Shown here in pieces: positions 19,655-29,200 of a stretch of DNA of 64,000 bases. The position numbers and the translations under genes were made by a program. Under the pieces are notes generated by a model. That model was not told the DNA's origin. It saw nothing but the letters and a program-made list of their open reading frames with translations, and ran no database searches. This stretch comes from Megaustenia siamemsis (Eukaryota > Mollusca > Gastropoda > Stylommatophora > Ariophantidae), in assembly GCA_032433765.1 (NCBI GenBank), contig JAVIAB010000024.1, forward strand, positions 14,008,126 through 14,072,125, read 5' to 3'. Each line of letters starts with the position of its first letter. The stretch's first letter is position 1.

Positions 19655-20080
19655 TATTGGTTATGGAAGGCCTCGGTCTCACAGCAAACGAATTAAAATC
19701 CATAATTGCTCAACCGCCCGTGCCAGTGGAATCATCCGAATTACTAACTCATCTCCCAAACAAAGAAAGGTAACTGTAGTCCCCATCGTAGCAGTCTCAG
19801 CACACGCCAAAAGACATAAGACGAAACCGCGCAGAAAGTGAACACAGCCAACTGTTCCCCGTCACACGATATCATCATTCATCGTAAACAAGCGGGATAT
19901 CGAAGCAGTATGAAAACGGATGAGACACACAGCTCACGGTGTGCACAGAGCACTTAACTCAGTAGCTCCTGCAACAAGCCGGACTTGGAATATGAGGAAA
20001 CTGCAAGAAGGAACACTTTTCAGACATAGCCTTCAATGGTTCCTGCCGCCTATCCACCATATACCATGGGAATTTACGTC
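19655..20080 (+). repeat. R4 interspersed repeat, near full length
   Basis: GGTTATGGAAGGCCTCGGTC through CGAATTAAAATCCATAATTG, GCCCGTGCCAGTGGAATC, CACACGCCAAAAGACATAAG to GGAACACTTTTCAGAC. It aligns with 23213-23402 (plus), 34497-34915 (minus) and a fragment at 35905-35965 (minus). No tRNA box, LINE motif or terminal repeat is visible; class unknown, possibly a piece of a longer element. Confidence 0.7.
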
Positions 20081-20735
20081 CTCCCGAAAATGATGATCGT
20101 CGTAGCACTTGATGATGTTAGGCCATCATTGATGACTCCAATTCCAAACATATAGACACACAGTGGTGGTAAGTTATCATTTCCAATCCAACAGAAGCCA
20201 CATGACCTGTAGTTAGTAAAAACACAATTGATGATGTTCTCCGCTCCCTTCTTGTAGCTGCCGCCACACGATTCTGATGTCTCATTAACTTGGACATCAT
20301 TCAAGAACAATGTCAGATGAACATTCCATAGATATGGCTTTGCTGATGAAGTGCTTGGTGCAACAGTTGTATCAATCATAGTGGAGGCTCCTGGTATGTG
20401 GTCATTAATATCACAGACGGCACATGATGTTGTTATATTCAGTATTTCTTTCTGGGGTGTAAATACGTGGCACACACATGGAGAGTGGCTTGTGGTCACA
20501 GTAATCCCATTAAAGGCAATTCTAGGATAGCATGGCATAGCTGTTTCAGAACAGCACAATCCTATGATGTTTTCTGTGTTCGCTATAAAGCTGCTGCTGC
20601 TACACAATCCTGACCAATTATAGGTGTGGACATTATTCACTTGCAATGACAAAACTGCTTTGTTTACATCATAAACCTCTGGAAGCGAATCATTTATGGG
20701 ACTAATAGTACAATTTATTCTTCCATTGGGGATAT
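20074..20735 (-). CDS. candidate exon: Cys-rich extracellular protein segment
   Basis: The minus frame is open for over 215 codons in otherwise stop-rich DNA and has no repeat partner in the window. A 13-T polypyrimidine run and GGGACTCAATGAAG supply a plausible acceptor just before 20735; GGAC/GTAAAT at about 20078 is a weaker donor, and without it the frame stops at 20074. The peptide has 14 Cys (SGLCSSSS, GLCCSETAMPC, CVCHVF, TTSCAVC, ESCGG, NCVF, SCGFCWI, PLCVY) and five NxS/T sequons (NCT, NDS, NWS, NIT, NET), so it looks secreted or ectodomain. I recognise no family. It lies on the same strand as the exon at 6400-6540 and 13.5 kb upstream; a shared gene is possible but unproven. An R4 repeat borders its 3' end. 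Confidence 0.45.
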
Positions 20736-20805
20736 CTTCATTGAGTCCCAAAAAAAAAAAAAATTCTTTGGTTAAAAAGCACATATGCTTTTGAGTTAAA
20801 CACAC

Positions 20806-21155
20806 AATGAGTCCACTTCATAGATTCAAAATGATCCCTGCCAATACCATCCGTTTGCACAAGTTAGGTCCTTAGCGACCAAGGTCACACGAAGCCATCA
20901 AATTAACGACTTTATCTACAGCGAAGGTTAACGAACTGTGAACAAACATTTATGTTCAAACCCCTGAATACATTTTCAAAAATCTGCCAACTCGCTGCAA
21001 TAACATTTATCGTGGTATTCAAAATAAACATTGCTTAGTCCATAGCTCGAATATAAATAAGCTGCCATTTTGGTGCGTCCCATGACGTCAAGCCTATTAG
21101 TTCTCAGTAAAGTCTTGTACTTCCTAAGTGGTTTTCTATACAAACAGATAGACAA
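20806..21155. other. no recognised feature
   Basis: Unique-looking AT-rich DNA upstream of the Cys-rich segment. No promoter motif or reading frame that I can support. Confidence 0.35.
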
Positions 21156-21345
21156 TAGTTCATGCCAATAACCGAGGACCAAGCGAGGTTCTGCGCGTCT
21201 GTGGGAATGGACACGTGTTTTGGGAATTCATGACGTTTTTGATGACTACAGCAATTCTTGTTTACCTTGAGTGCATTGTCGAAGACTGTCATGAAATAGG
21301 GCATCTGTTGCGTTGCATCGCTATTTACAGCGAAGCTCTGGTGTT
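21156..21345 (+). repeat. R5 interspersed repeat
   Basis: CAATAACCGAGGACCAAGCG, AGGTTCTGCGC, GACACGTGTTTTGG and TTGCGTTGCATCGCTATTTA are found in reverse at 24583-24768 with about one difference in ten. Class unknown. Confidence 0.65.
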
Positions 21346-21520
21346 TTGCAGTTCAACCCGACACATCCGACACCACCTTGGCATTTTTGGGGGGCCAGGA
21401 TTTGCATTCTTCTATTTGATCAATAATTGCACGGCCTACCTAACCAGGACCGTATTAAGCTAGCGCGGAACCTGTAGCATATGTTAAAAAGATGTTGATT
21501 TAAAAAATATATTATACAAC

Positions 21521-21680
21521 ATCTATCTATCTATTGTCCTTTCGAGCCGAAGACGGCACATAGGGCAGAACCACAATCTCAAAAACAGAAAACTTGCGTA
21601 CCAAAATGGCACATATTGCAGAGATCACTGCTTCTAAAATCTATGTCTCTGTTTCCATAACAATACTTTTTTTTTATAAT
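21521..21680 (-). mobile_element. E-type LINE 3' end, truncated
   Basis: Same 3' end as 18952-19222 (CTATTGTCCTTTCGAGCCGA, GGCACATAGGGCAGAACCAC), truncated near CCATAACAATAC. Tail (GATA)n on the minus strand. Confidence 0.7.
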
Positions 21681-21726
21681 AACAACTTTTATATATATGT
21701 GTATATTATACATACACACTTAAATA

Positions 21727-21987
21727 GAGAGCCGCGATAGCTCAGTGGTTAGTGAACTGGACTACAAAGGACAAGAGGTAGGGTTCGATCCCAATCGACG
21801 GCTTCCGGGTTCACCCAGCCTTTAATGGGTGCCGGAATATTTTTCTGGGAAAGTAAAGCGGCACGGCGTAATACCGACCACATTACCCCAAAAATCATGT
21901 GCTGAGGTTCTGTCAAATTTATGGTCGCTAACACCATATTCCCTATACGCCGCCACTTGGCGTGACGGGGGTACTTTACTTTTATTT
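21727..21987 (+). mobile_element. S1 tRNA-derived SINE, full length, 9-bp TSD
   Basis: GAGCCGCGATAGCTCAGTGG (A box TAGCTCAGTGG), GTAGGGTTCGATCCC (B box), then TTCACCCAGCCTTTAATGGG, AAAGCGGCACGG, ACCGACCACATTACCCC, GTGCTGAGG and TTGGCGTGACGGGGGTAC with a TTTACTTTTATTT tail. ACTTAAATA flanks it at 21718-21726 and 21988-21996. Confidence 0.9.
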
Positions 21988-22192
21988 ACTTAAATATCCT
22001 AAATGGATATTAAAATTCATTTCAATTCGCTCTCTTCAGCGCAAATTCAACAATTATCATCTCAATTCTTTGTTAGACACGAAAGAAATATTTCCTGATC
22101 GCTTTCCAACTTACATTTACATTTCTCTTCTTAAATCTGTCATTGTTGCCACGCTAGTTTCTATACAAAAATATCGTCTAAATATTGTTTCA

Positions 22193-22655
22193 TCATCATC
22201 ATCATCGAGTACCATTTCCGCAACGAAGTTTGGCTACCATGGAGCGCCATTCTGCTCTGTCTCCTGCTTTGATGGTGCTGGTTGTCATAGGCTGGTTTTT
22301 CCATCTTTTGATGTTACTCGTCCATGTTAGTTTTGATCTGCCTCTGCCTCTTTTACCTTGTATTTTCCCCTCCAGGATTACTTTTAGTAGGCTGTTGTGT
22401 CTTTTAACATGGCCCAAAAATCGCATTTGTCTTGTTTGAATTGTGTTTAGTAGTTCTCTTTTCATTTTTAGTTGTTTTAAGACTTCATTCTTCGCTTTCT
22501 TTTCCTTCCATCCAATTCTACCTATTCTTTTATATATCGACATTTCAAAGATTCCAAATTTTCTGTTCTGTTTTCTTGTTGAATGTCCATGTTTCTGCAC
22601 CATATAGGAATGTTGAGAAGACATAATAAAGTATTGTTTACTTTCATATAAATTG
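22193..22655 (-). mobile_element. L-A LINE 3' end
   Basis: Reverse frame MSIYKRIGRIGWKEKKAKNE, KRELLNTIQTRQMRFLGHVK, GRGRSKLTWTSNIKRWKN and AEWRSMVAKLRCGNGTR with a (ATG)n tail. The reading stays open through about 22560. It is 5'-truncated near an AT-rich tract. Confidence 0.85.
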
Positions 22656-22663
22656 TATCCTAA

Positions 22664-22694
<31 letters not shown>

Positions 22695-22735
22695 AACATA
22701 TATAAACATATATATATAAATTGTATATTATTAAT
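22656..22735. repeat. (TA)n-rich tract
   Basis: TA dinucleotides mixed with TATAAACA units. Confidence 0.85.
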
Positions 22736-22950
22736 TTTATTCATTCCTAATACATTTTTGTTTCAAGTTTTCCACTCTGTAATTAGTATATCTATTTACA
22801 TATATACATATACACTTATATACCTATAGTCCTAACTATTCTATAATTTAAAGAAAAAAATAAAACCACAACAAAGTTTAAATTAAGATACAAATAATGA
22901 AGCGTCACACTATGTCAACCTCTTTTGTTCTTTCTCTCACACTTTCGAAA

Positions 22951-23206
22951 GAGCCTCGATAGCTCAGTGGTTAGTGAACTGGACTACAAACGACAAGGGT
23001 AGGGTTCGATCCCAACCGACGGCTTCCGGGTTCACCCAACCTTAAATGGGTTCCGGATTTTTTTCTGGGAAGGTAAAGCAGCACGGGCGTAATACCGACC
23101 ACGTTACCCCAAAAATCATGTGCTGAAGGTCTGTAAAATATAGGGTCACTAACATCATATTTCCTTATACGCCACTTGGCGTGACGGGGTACTTTACTTT
23201 TTTTTT
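22951..23206 (+). mobile_element. S1 tRNA-derived SINE, full length
   Basis: GAGCCTCGATAGCTCAGTGG, GGGTTCGATCCCAACC, TTCACCCAACCTTAAATGGG to GGCGTGACGGGGTACTTTAC. One base differs from the consensus in the first arm. No clear TSD was found. An R4 copy follows after about 7 bases. Confidence 0.88.
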
Positions 23207-23212
23207 ACTATG

Positions 23213-23402
23213 GTTATAGAAGGCCCCGGTATCACTGCAAATGAATTAAAATCCATAATTGCTCAACAGCCCGTGCCAGTGGAATCATCCGAATTACTGA
23301 CTCATCACCCAAACAAAGAAAAGTAGCTGTATACCCCATCATAGCAGTTTAAGCACACGCCAAAAGACATAAGGCGAAACCGCAAAGAAAGTGAACACAA
23401 CC
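23213..23402 (+). repeat. R4 interspersed repeat, 3' truncated
   Basis: GGTTATAGAAGGCCCCGG, GAATTAAAATCCATAATTGC and CACACGCCAAAAGACATAAG match the R4 copy at 19655. It ends near CAACTGTTCC. Confidence 0.7.
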
Positions 23403-23712
23403 AACTGTTCCTTGTCATATTTAATGTGTTGGGTCGAAAGACGCAGATATCACAGTTTTACAGCAAACCACAATACAACGCAGACACGCCCACTTCACGC
23501 CCTCTTAAGCCCGGATGATAGAAGATGTATACCTTTAGTCATCGGGCGAATGCAAGCAAGCAATTTCATGTGTCCAGCGCAGTTGGTACGTAGTATAGAT
23601 GTTCAAGTATTTGTTTTAGAACGCGATAGAAACAGAACTAATGTAACGCAACAATTTATCAACAAACACCATAATACTAAACCAAAGGTCTGCTATGAAG
23701 GAGATGAACAAC
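23403..23712. other. no recognised feature
   Basis: A plus-strand frame is open here (23391-23720) but runs out of R4 and into an S1 tail, with no family resemblance. Not supported as a gene. Confidence 0.35.
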
Positions 23713-24510
23713 AAAAGTAAAGTACCCCCGTTACACAAAGTGGCGTATAGGGAATATGGTGTTAGTGACCATAATTTTTATACACCATCGGCACATGATT
23801 TTTGGGGTAATGTGGTCGGTATTACGCCCATCAGGTCGGGTAATTTTACCTGCTGCTGTATGCAGTAAACAGTACAGCCCCTGGCTGCCCTGCTGCCTTG
23901 CCGGTAAGCTCGGGAGAGTAAAAGGCTAAGGGAGGGTACCCTGAAGTAAAACAACCCCACTGCCTTGTGGGTGAGACTTTTTATTCAAAGGCTAGCGGAG
24001 CCAACCGTAAACAAACCGACGGAAGGCAACAGCAAACCACCGTCGTAGCTTCTTTGTACAATCATGAATCGCCACATCTGAAAGAAATCAAAGCAAAAAG
24101 AGAGCTACTTTCCAATATTAAGAAGAAACAATCATCATCGTTTGACCATGTAAAGAGAAGAGAACAACTGGAATATATCGTAACAACGGGGAAAATTGAG
24201 GGACGAAGAGATAGAGGAAAGCAAAGAAAAAAAATACCAGACAGCTTAAGAGAATGCTTGGCAGAAGGTCAACAACAAAAATGATAAATAACTGTCGAGA
24301 TCGAAAATTGTGGAGAGACATGATCACCTACGCCAGCAGGCCCGGTACTTGATGATGATGATGATTACGCCCATGCCGCTTTACTTTCCCAGAAAAAAAA
24401 TCCGGTACCCATTTAAGACTGGATGAACTCGGACGCTGTATATCAGGATCTAACCCGACCTCTTGTCCTTTGTAGCATAGTTCACTAACCACTGAGCTAT
24501 CGCGGCTCCA
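23713..24510 (-). mobile_element. S1 SINE interrupted by a composite LINE element
   Basis: The S1 3' half occupies 23713-23831 and the rest, including the tRNA head with both boxes (GAGCCGCGATAGCTCAGTGG in reverse), occupies 24364-24510. ATTACGCCCAT stands at 23821-23831 and again at 24364-24374, so the material between is a later insertion. Confidence 0.9.
23832..24363 (+). mobile_element. non-autonomous LINE derivative: 5' leader joined to L-B 3' end
   Basis: Bounded by the 11-bp TSD ATTACGCCCAT, so both ends are real. The first about 235 bases are a leader (CCTGCTGCTGTATGCAG, GGTAAGCTCGGGAGAGTAAA, ACCCCACTGCCTTGTGGGTG, GGAAGGCAACAGCAAACCAC, TGTACAATCATGAATCGCCA). It then joins directly to the L-B tail (KRELLSNIKKKQSSSFDHVK, REQLEYIVTTGKIEGRRDRG) and ends (GAT)n. 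A second copy at 63320-63660 has the same junction, with 19 more bases. The core coding region, RT and endonuclease are absent, so it must have moved with enzymes from another LINE. Confidence 0.8.
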
Positions 24511-24582
24511 TGAAGAAGATGAGTTCATGTAATATTAAAGACAATAAGAAGCGCAAAAGTAGGAGAGATCAATAAAATAACA

Positions 24583-24768
24583 GAGCTTCGCTGTAAATAG
24601 CGATGCAACGCAACAGACGCTCTCTTTCATGATAGTCTTCAACATTGCACTCAATGTAAACAAGAATCGCCGCTGTCATAAAAATACGTCATGAATTGCC
24701 AAAACACGTGTCTTTTCCCATAGATGCACAGAACCTCGCTTGGTCCTCGGTTATTGACCAGAACTAGA
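24583..24768 (-). repeat. R5 interspersed repeat
   Basis: Reverse copy of 21156-21345, from the TAGCGATGCAACGCAACAGA end to CCAAGCGAGGTT and CGGTTATTGACC. Confidence 0.65.
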
Positions 24769-24830
24769 TATCGCATACTCTATCTCCCCTCAACGCTAAA
24801 AGTAATGAAGAAAGAAAGGAGAAGGAGATT
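24769..24830 (+). mobile_element. L-G LINE extreme 3' end
   Basis: RYRILYLPSTLKVMKKERRR resembles the L-G end at 40905-40940 (DRKLYLPSTLKGK). It leads straight into the 21-bp array. Confidence 0.5.
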
Positions 24831-25388
24831 TAAAGAAAGGATAAGAATATTGAAAGAAAGGATAAAACTGTTTAAGAGAAAGGATAAGAAGATTGAAAGA
24901 AAGGATAAACATATTTGAAAAAAAGGAAAAAACTATTTTAAAAAGGATAAGAAGGTTCAAAGAAAGGATAAGACGATTGAAAGAAATTATAAGAAGATTG
25001 AGAGAAAGAATAAGAATATTGAAAGAAAAGAAACACCGATTGAAAGAAAGGATAAGACGATTGAAAGAAAGCATAAGACGATTGAAAGAAATTATAAGAA
25101 GGTTGAAAGATAGGATAATGCGACCGAAAGAAAGGATAAGACGATTGAAAGAAAGGATAAGACAATTGAAAGAAAGGATAATTCGATTGAAAGAAAGAAT
25201 AAGACGATTGAAATAAAGGATAAAGAAGATTGAAAGAAAGGGTAAGAAGAATTAAAAAAGGATAAGAAGATTGAAAGAAAGGATAAGAGGATTAAAAGAA
25301 AGCAAAAGAAAGTTGAGAGAATGGATAAGAGTATTGGAAGAAATAATAAGAGGATTGAAAGAAAGAATAGAAAGATCGAAGAATGAAA
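24810..25388. repeat. 21-bp minisatellite, about 27 copies
   Basis: The unit is GAAAGAAAGGATAAGACGATT with many small variants. Being 21 bp it reads as a seven-residue repeat (RLKERIR) on the plus strand, open from 24893 to 25216. The coiled-coil look follows from the repeat length. Its first units overlap the L-G terminal KKERRRR codons. Confidence 0.9.
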
Positions 25389-25562
25389 ACTCATGATTTT
25401 ACTGGGACCTGAAATCACACGCGCTTACACCCGATTGGCCATGTCAGCAAGCCTAAGCTGATGTAGGCTAACAAATGATTGGCTGCTGTGATAACAAGTA
25501 GAAAAAGTAAAATGTACGATATCAATTTTACGGTAAAATAGATCAATAACAGTAAATGAATT
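25389..25562. other. short unassigned spacer
   Basis: Unique-looking sequence between the 21-bp array and L-B. Confidence 0.35.
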
Positions 25563-26150
25563 TGATATTTGGGAACTTTGTTAACCTCAGACGGAAGATG
25601 TACAAAAGAGGTGAGATGCAGAATGACTCAGGCAAAAGCAGCTTTCCAAAAAATGAGGAAGATACTATGCAATCCATTTTTGACAATTTAAACAAGAAAA
25701 AGAGTTCTTAAATGTTATGTACAGCCAGTCTTAACATATGGATGTGAATTATGGACAATAGGACAACAGACAATAAAATCACTGGAGGTCTGTAAAGATG
25801 TGGTTTTAAGGAAGAATGTTGAGAACACCATGGACAGCTAAGAAGAGTAATGAAAACGTTCTGAAAGAAGCTAAAGAAAAAATAGAGCCAATTTCCAAAA
25901 TTAGGAAGAAACAATAATAATTTTTTTGCCATGTCATGAGAAGGGAACAGCTAGAATATATTTTAACAACAGGGAAAATTGAGGGACGAAGAGATAGGGA
26001 AGCAAAGAGGAAAGATACCAGACAGCTTAAGAGAATGGCTTGGTAGAAGGTCAACAACATAAATGATAAATGTCTGTCGAGATAAAAAAAAAAAATTGTG
26101 GAGAGACATGATCACCTACGCCAGCAGGTCCGGTACTTGATGATGATGAG
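25563..26150 (+). mobile_element. L-B LINE fragment, the longest L-B copy
   Basis: It begins upstream of other copies, with the RT region VRCRMTQAKAAFQKMRKILC, then RKRVLKCYVQPVLTYGCELW and TIGQQTIKSLE. A 1-bp insertion and several stops follow before the FCHVMRREQLEYIL part and the (GAT)n tail. Useful for reconstructing where other copies are truncated. Confidence 0.85.
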
Positions 26151-26284
26151 ATCAGTAGAAATGTGACAGGGCCCTGCGGCCGAAAAATGGCCTTGATCAG
26201 GGACACAGACAAAGCAGAGTTAAGTTTAGTGGACGGGTCATTTTTACTTTACATCGGGCAGTTCCCTTCCCCAGCACACATCCC
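26151..26284. other. boundary of the 83-bp satellite
   Basis: A GC-richer spacer containing GGGCCCTGCGGCCGAAAA. No SINE or LINE recognised. Confidence 0.35.
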
Positions 26285-29200
26285 AGGGTGTAGCATCGGC
26301 GCCTCATACTAGTGACAGCACCGGACATAGTTTTAGGTCAGGTTAACTAACGTTTTAGCGCAGTCAAAAGGTGTAGCATCGGCTCCTCACACTAGTGAAA
26401 GCACCGGAGACAGTTTTAGGTCAGGTTAACTAACGCTGTAGCGCAGTCAAAGGGTGTAGCATCGGCGCCTCACACTAGAGAAAGCACAGTTTTAGGTCAT
26501 GTAAACTAACGTTTTAGCGCAGTCAAAGGGTGTAGCATCGGCGCCTCACACTAGTGACAGCACAGGAGATAGTTTTAGGTCAGGTAAACTAACGTTTTAG
26601 CGCAGTCACAGGGTGTAGCATCGGCGCCTCACACTAGGGACAGCACCGGAGATAGTTTTAGGTCATGTAAACTAACGTTTTAGCGCAGTCAAAGGGTGTA
26701 GCATCGGCGCCTCACACTAGGGACAGCACCGGAGATAGTTTTAGGTCAGGTAAACTAACGTTTTAGCGCAGTCACAGGGTGTAGCATCGGCGCCTCACAC
26801 TAGGGACAGCACCGGAGATAGTTTTAGGTCATGTAAACTAACGTTTTAGCGCAGTCAAAGGGTGTAGCATCGGTGCCTCAAACTAGTGACAGCACCGGAG
26901 ATAGTTTTAGGTCAGGTAAACTAACGTTTAGCGCAGTCAAAGGGTGTAGCATCGGTGCCTCACACTAGTGACAGCACCGGATATAGTTTTAGGTCATGTA
27001 AACTAACGTTTTAGCGCAGTCAAAGGGAGTAGCATCGGCGCCTCACACTAGTGAAAGCACCGGAGATAGTTTTATGTCAGGTAAACTAACGTTTTAGCGC
27101 AGTCAAAGGGTGTAGCATCGGCGCCTCACACTAGTGACAGCACAGGAGATAGTTTTAGGTCATGTAAACTAACGTTTTAGCGCAGTCAAAGGGTGTAGCA
27201 TCGTTGCCTCACACTAGAGAAAGCACCGAAGATAGTTTTAGGTCAGGTAACTAACGTTTTAGCGCAGTCAAAGGGTGTAGCATCGGCGCCTCACACTAGT
27301 GACAGCACCGGAGATAGTTTTAGGTCATGTAAACTAACGCTGTAGCGCATTCAAAGGGTGTAGCATCGGCGCCTCACACTAGTGAAAGCACCAGAGATAG
27401 TTTTAGGTCAGGTAAACTAACGTTTTAGCGCAGTCAGAGGGTGTAGCATCGGCGCCTCACACTAGTGAAAGCACCAGAGATAGTTTTAGGTCATGTAAAC
27501 TAACGCTGTAGCGCATTCAAAGGATGTAGCATCGTCGCCTCACACTAGTGACAGCACCGGAGATAGTTTTAGGTCAGGTAAACTAACGTTTTAGCGCAGT
27601 CAGAGGGTGTAGCATCGGCGCCTCACACTAGTGAAAGCACCAGAGATAGTTTTAGGTCAGGTAAACTAACGCTGTAGCGCAGTCAAAGGGTGTAGCATCG
27701 GCGCCTCACACTAGTGAAAGCACAGGAGATAGTTTTAGGTCATGTAAACTAACGTTTTAGCGCAGTCACAGGGTGTAGCATCGGCGCCTCACACTAGTGA
27801 CAGTACAGGAGATAGTTTTAGGTTAGGTTAACTAACGTTTTAGCGCAGTCAAAGGGTGTAGGTTTGGCGCCTCACACTAGTGAAAGCACATGAGATAGTT
27901 TTAGGTCAGGTAAACTAACGTTTTAGCGCAGTCAAAGGGTGTAGCATCGGCGCCTCACACTAGAGAAAGCACAGGAGATAGTTTTAGGTCATGTAAACTA
28001 ACGTTTTAGCGCAGTCAAAGGGTGTAGTATCGGCGCCTCACACTAGTGAAAACACAGGAGATAGTTTTAGGTCATGTAAACTAACGTTTTAGCGCAGTCA
28101 AAGGGTGTAGCTTCGGCGCCTCACACTAGTGAAAGCAGCGAAGATAGTTTTAGGTCAGGTAAACTAACGTTTAGCGCAGTCAAAGGGTGTAGCATCGGCG
28201 CCTCACACTAGTGACAGCACAGGAGATAGTTTTAGGTCATGTAAACTAACGTTTTAGCGCAGTCAAAGGGTGTAGCATCGTTGCCTCACACTAGAGAAAG
28301 CACCGAAGATAGTTTTAGGTCATGTAAACTAACGTTTTAGCGCAGTCAAAGGGTGTAGCATCGGCGCCTCACACTAGTGCAGCACCGGAGATAGTTTTAG
28401 GTCAGGTAAACTAACGTTTTAGCGCAGTCAGAGGGTGTAGCATCGGCGCCTCACACTAGTGAAAGCACCAGAGATAGTTTTAGGTCATGTAAACTAACGC
28501 TGTAGCGCATTCAAAGGGTGTAGCATCGTCGCCTCACACTAGTGACAGCACCGGAGATAGTTTTAGGTCAGGTAAACTAACGTTTTAGCGCAGTCAGAGG
28601 GTGTAGCATCGGCGCCTCACACTAGTGAAAGCACCAGAGATAGTTTTAGGTCATGTAAACTAACGCTGTAGCGCATTCAAAGGGTGTAGCATCGTCGCCT
28701 CACACTAGTGACAGCACCGGAGATAGTTTTAGGTCAGGTAAACTAACGTTTTAGCGCAGTCAGAGGGTGTAGCATCGGCGCCTCACACTAGTGAAAGCAC
28801 CAGAGATAGTTTTAGGTCAGGTAAACTAACGCTGTAGCGCAGTCAAAGGGTGTAGCATCGGCGCCTCACACTAGAGAAAGCACAGGAGATAGTTTTAGGT
28901 CATGTAAACTAACATTTTAGCGCAGTCAAAGGGTGTAGCATCGGCGCCTCACACTAGAGAAAGCACAGGAGATAGTTTTAGGTCATGTAAACTAACGTTT
29001 TAGCGCAGTCAAAGGGTGTAGCATCGGCGCCTCACACTAGGGACAGCACCGGAGATAGTTTTAGGTCAGGTAAACTAACGTTTTAGCGCAGTCACAGGGT
29101 GTAGCATCGGCGCCTCACACTAGGGACAGCACCGGAGATAGTTTTAGGTCATGTAAACTAACGTTTTAGCGCAGTCAAAGGGTGTAGCATCGGTGCCTCA

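Noticed and set aside
21727..21810. Functional tRNA gene
   Set aside because: A and B boxes are present, but the same head is repeated at many sites with a shared non-tRNA body; it is the S1 SINE.
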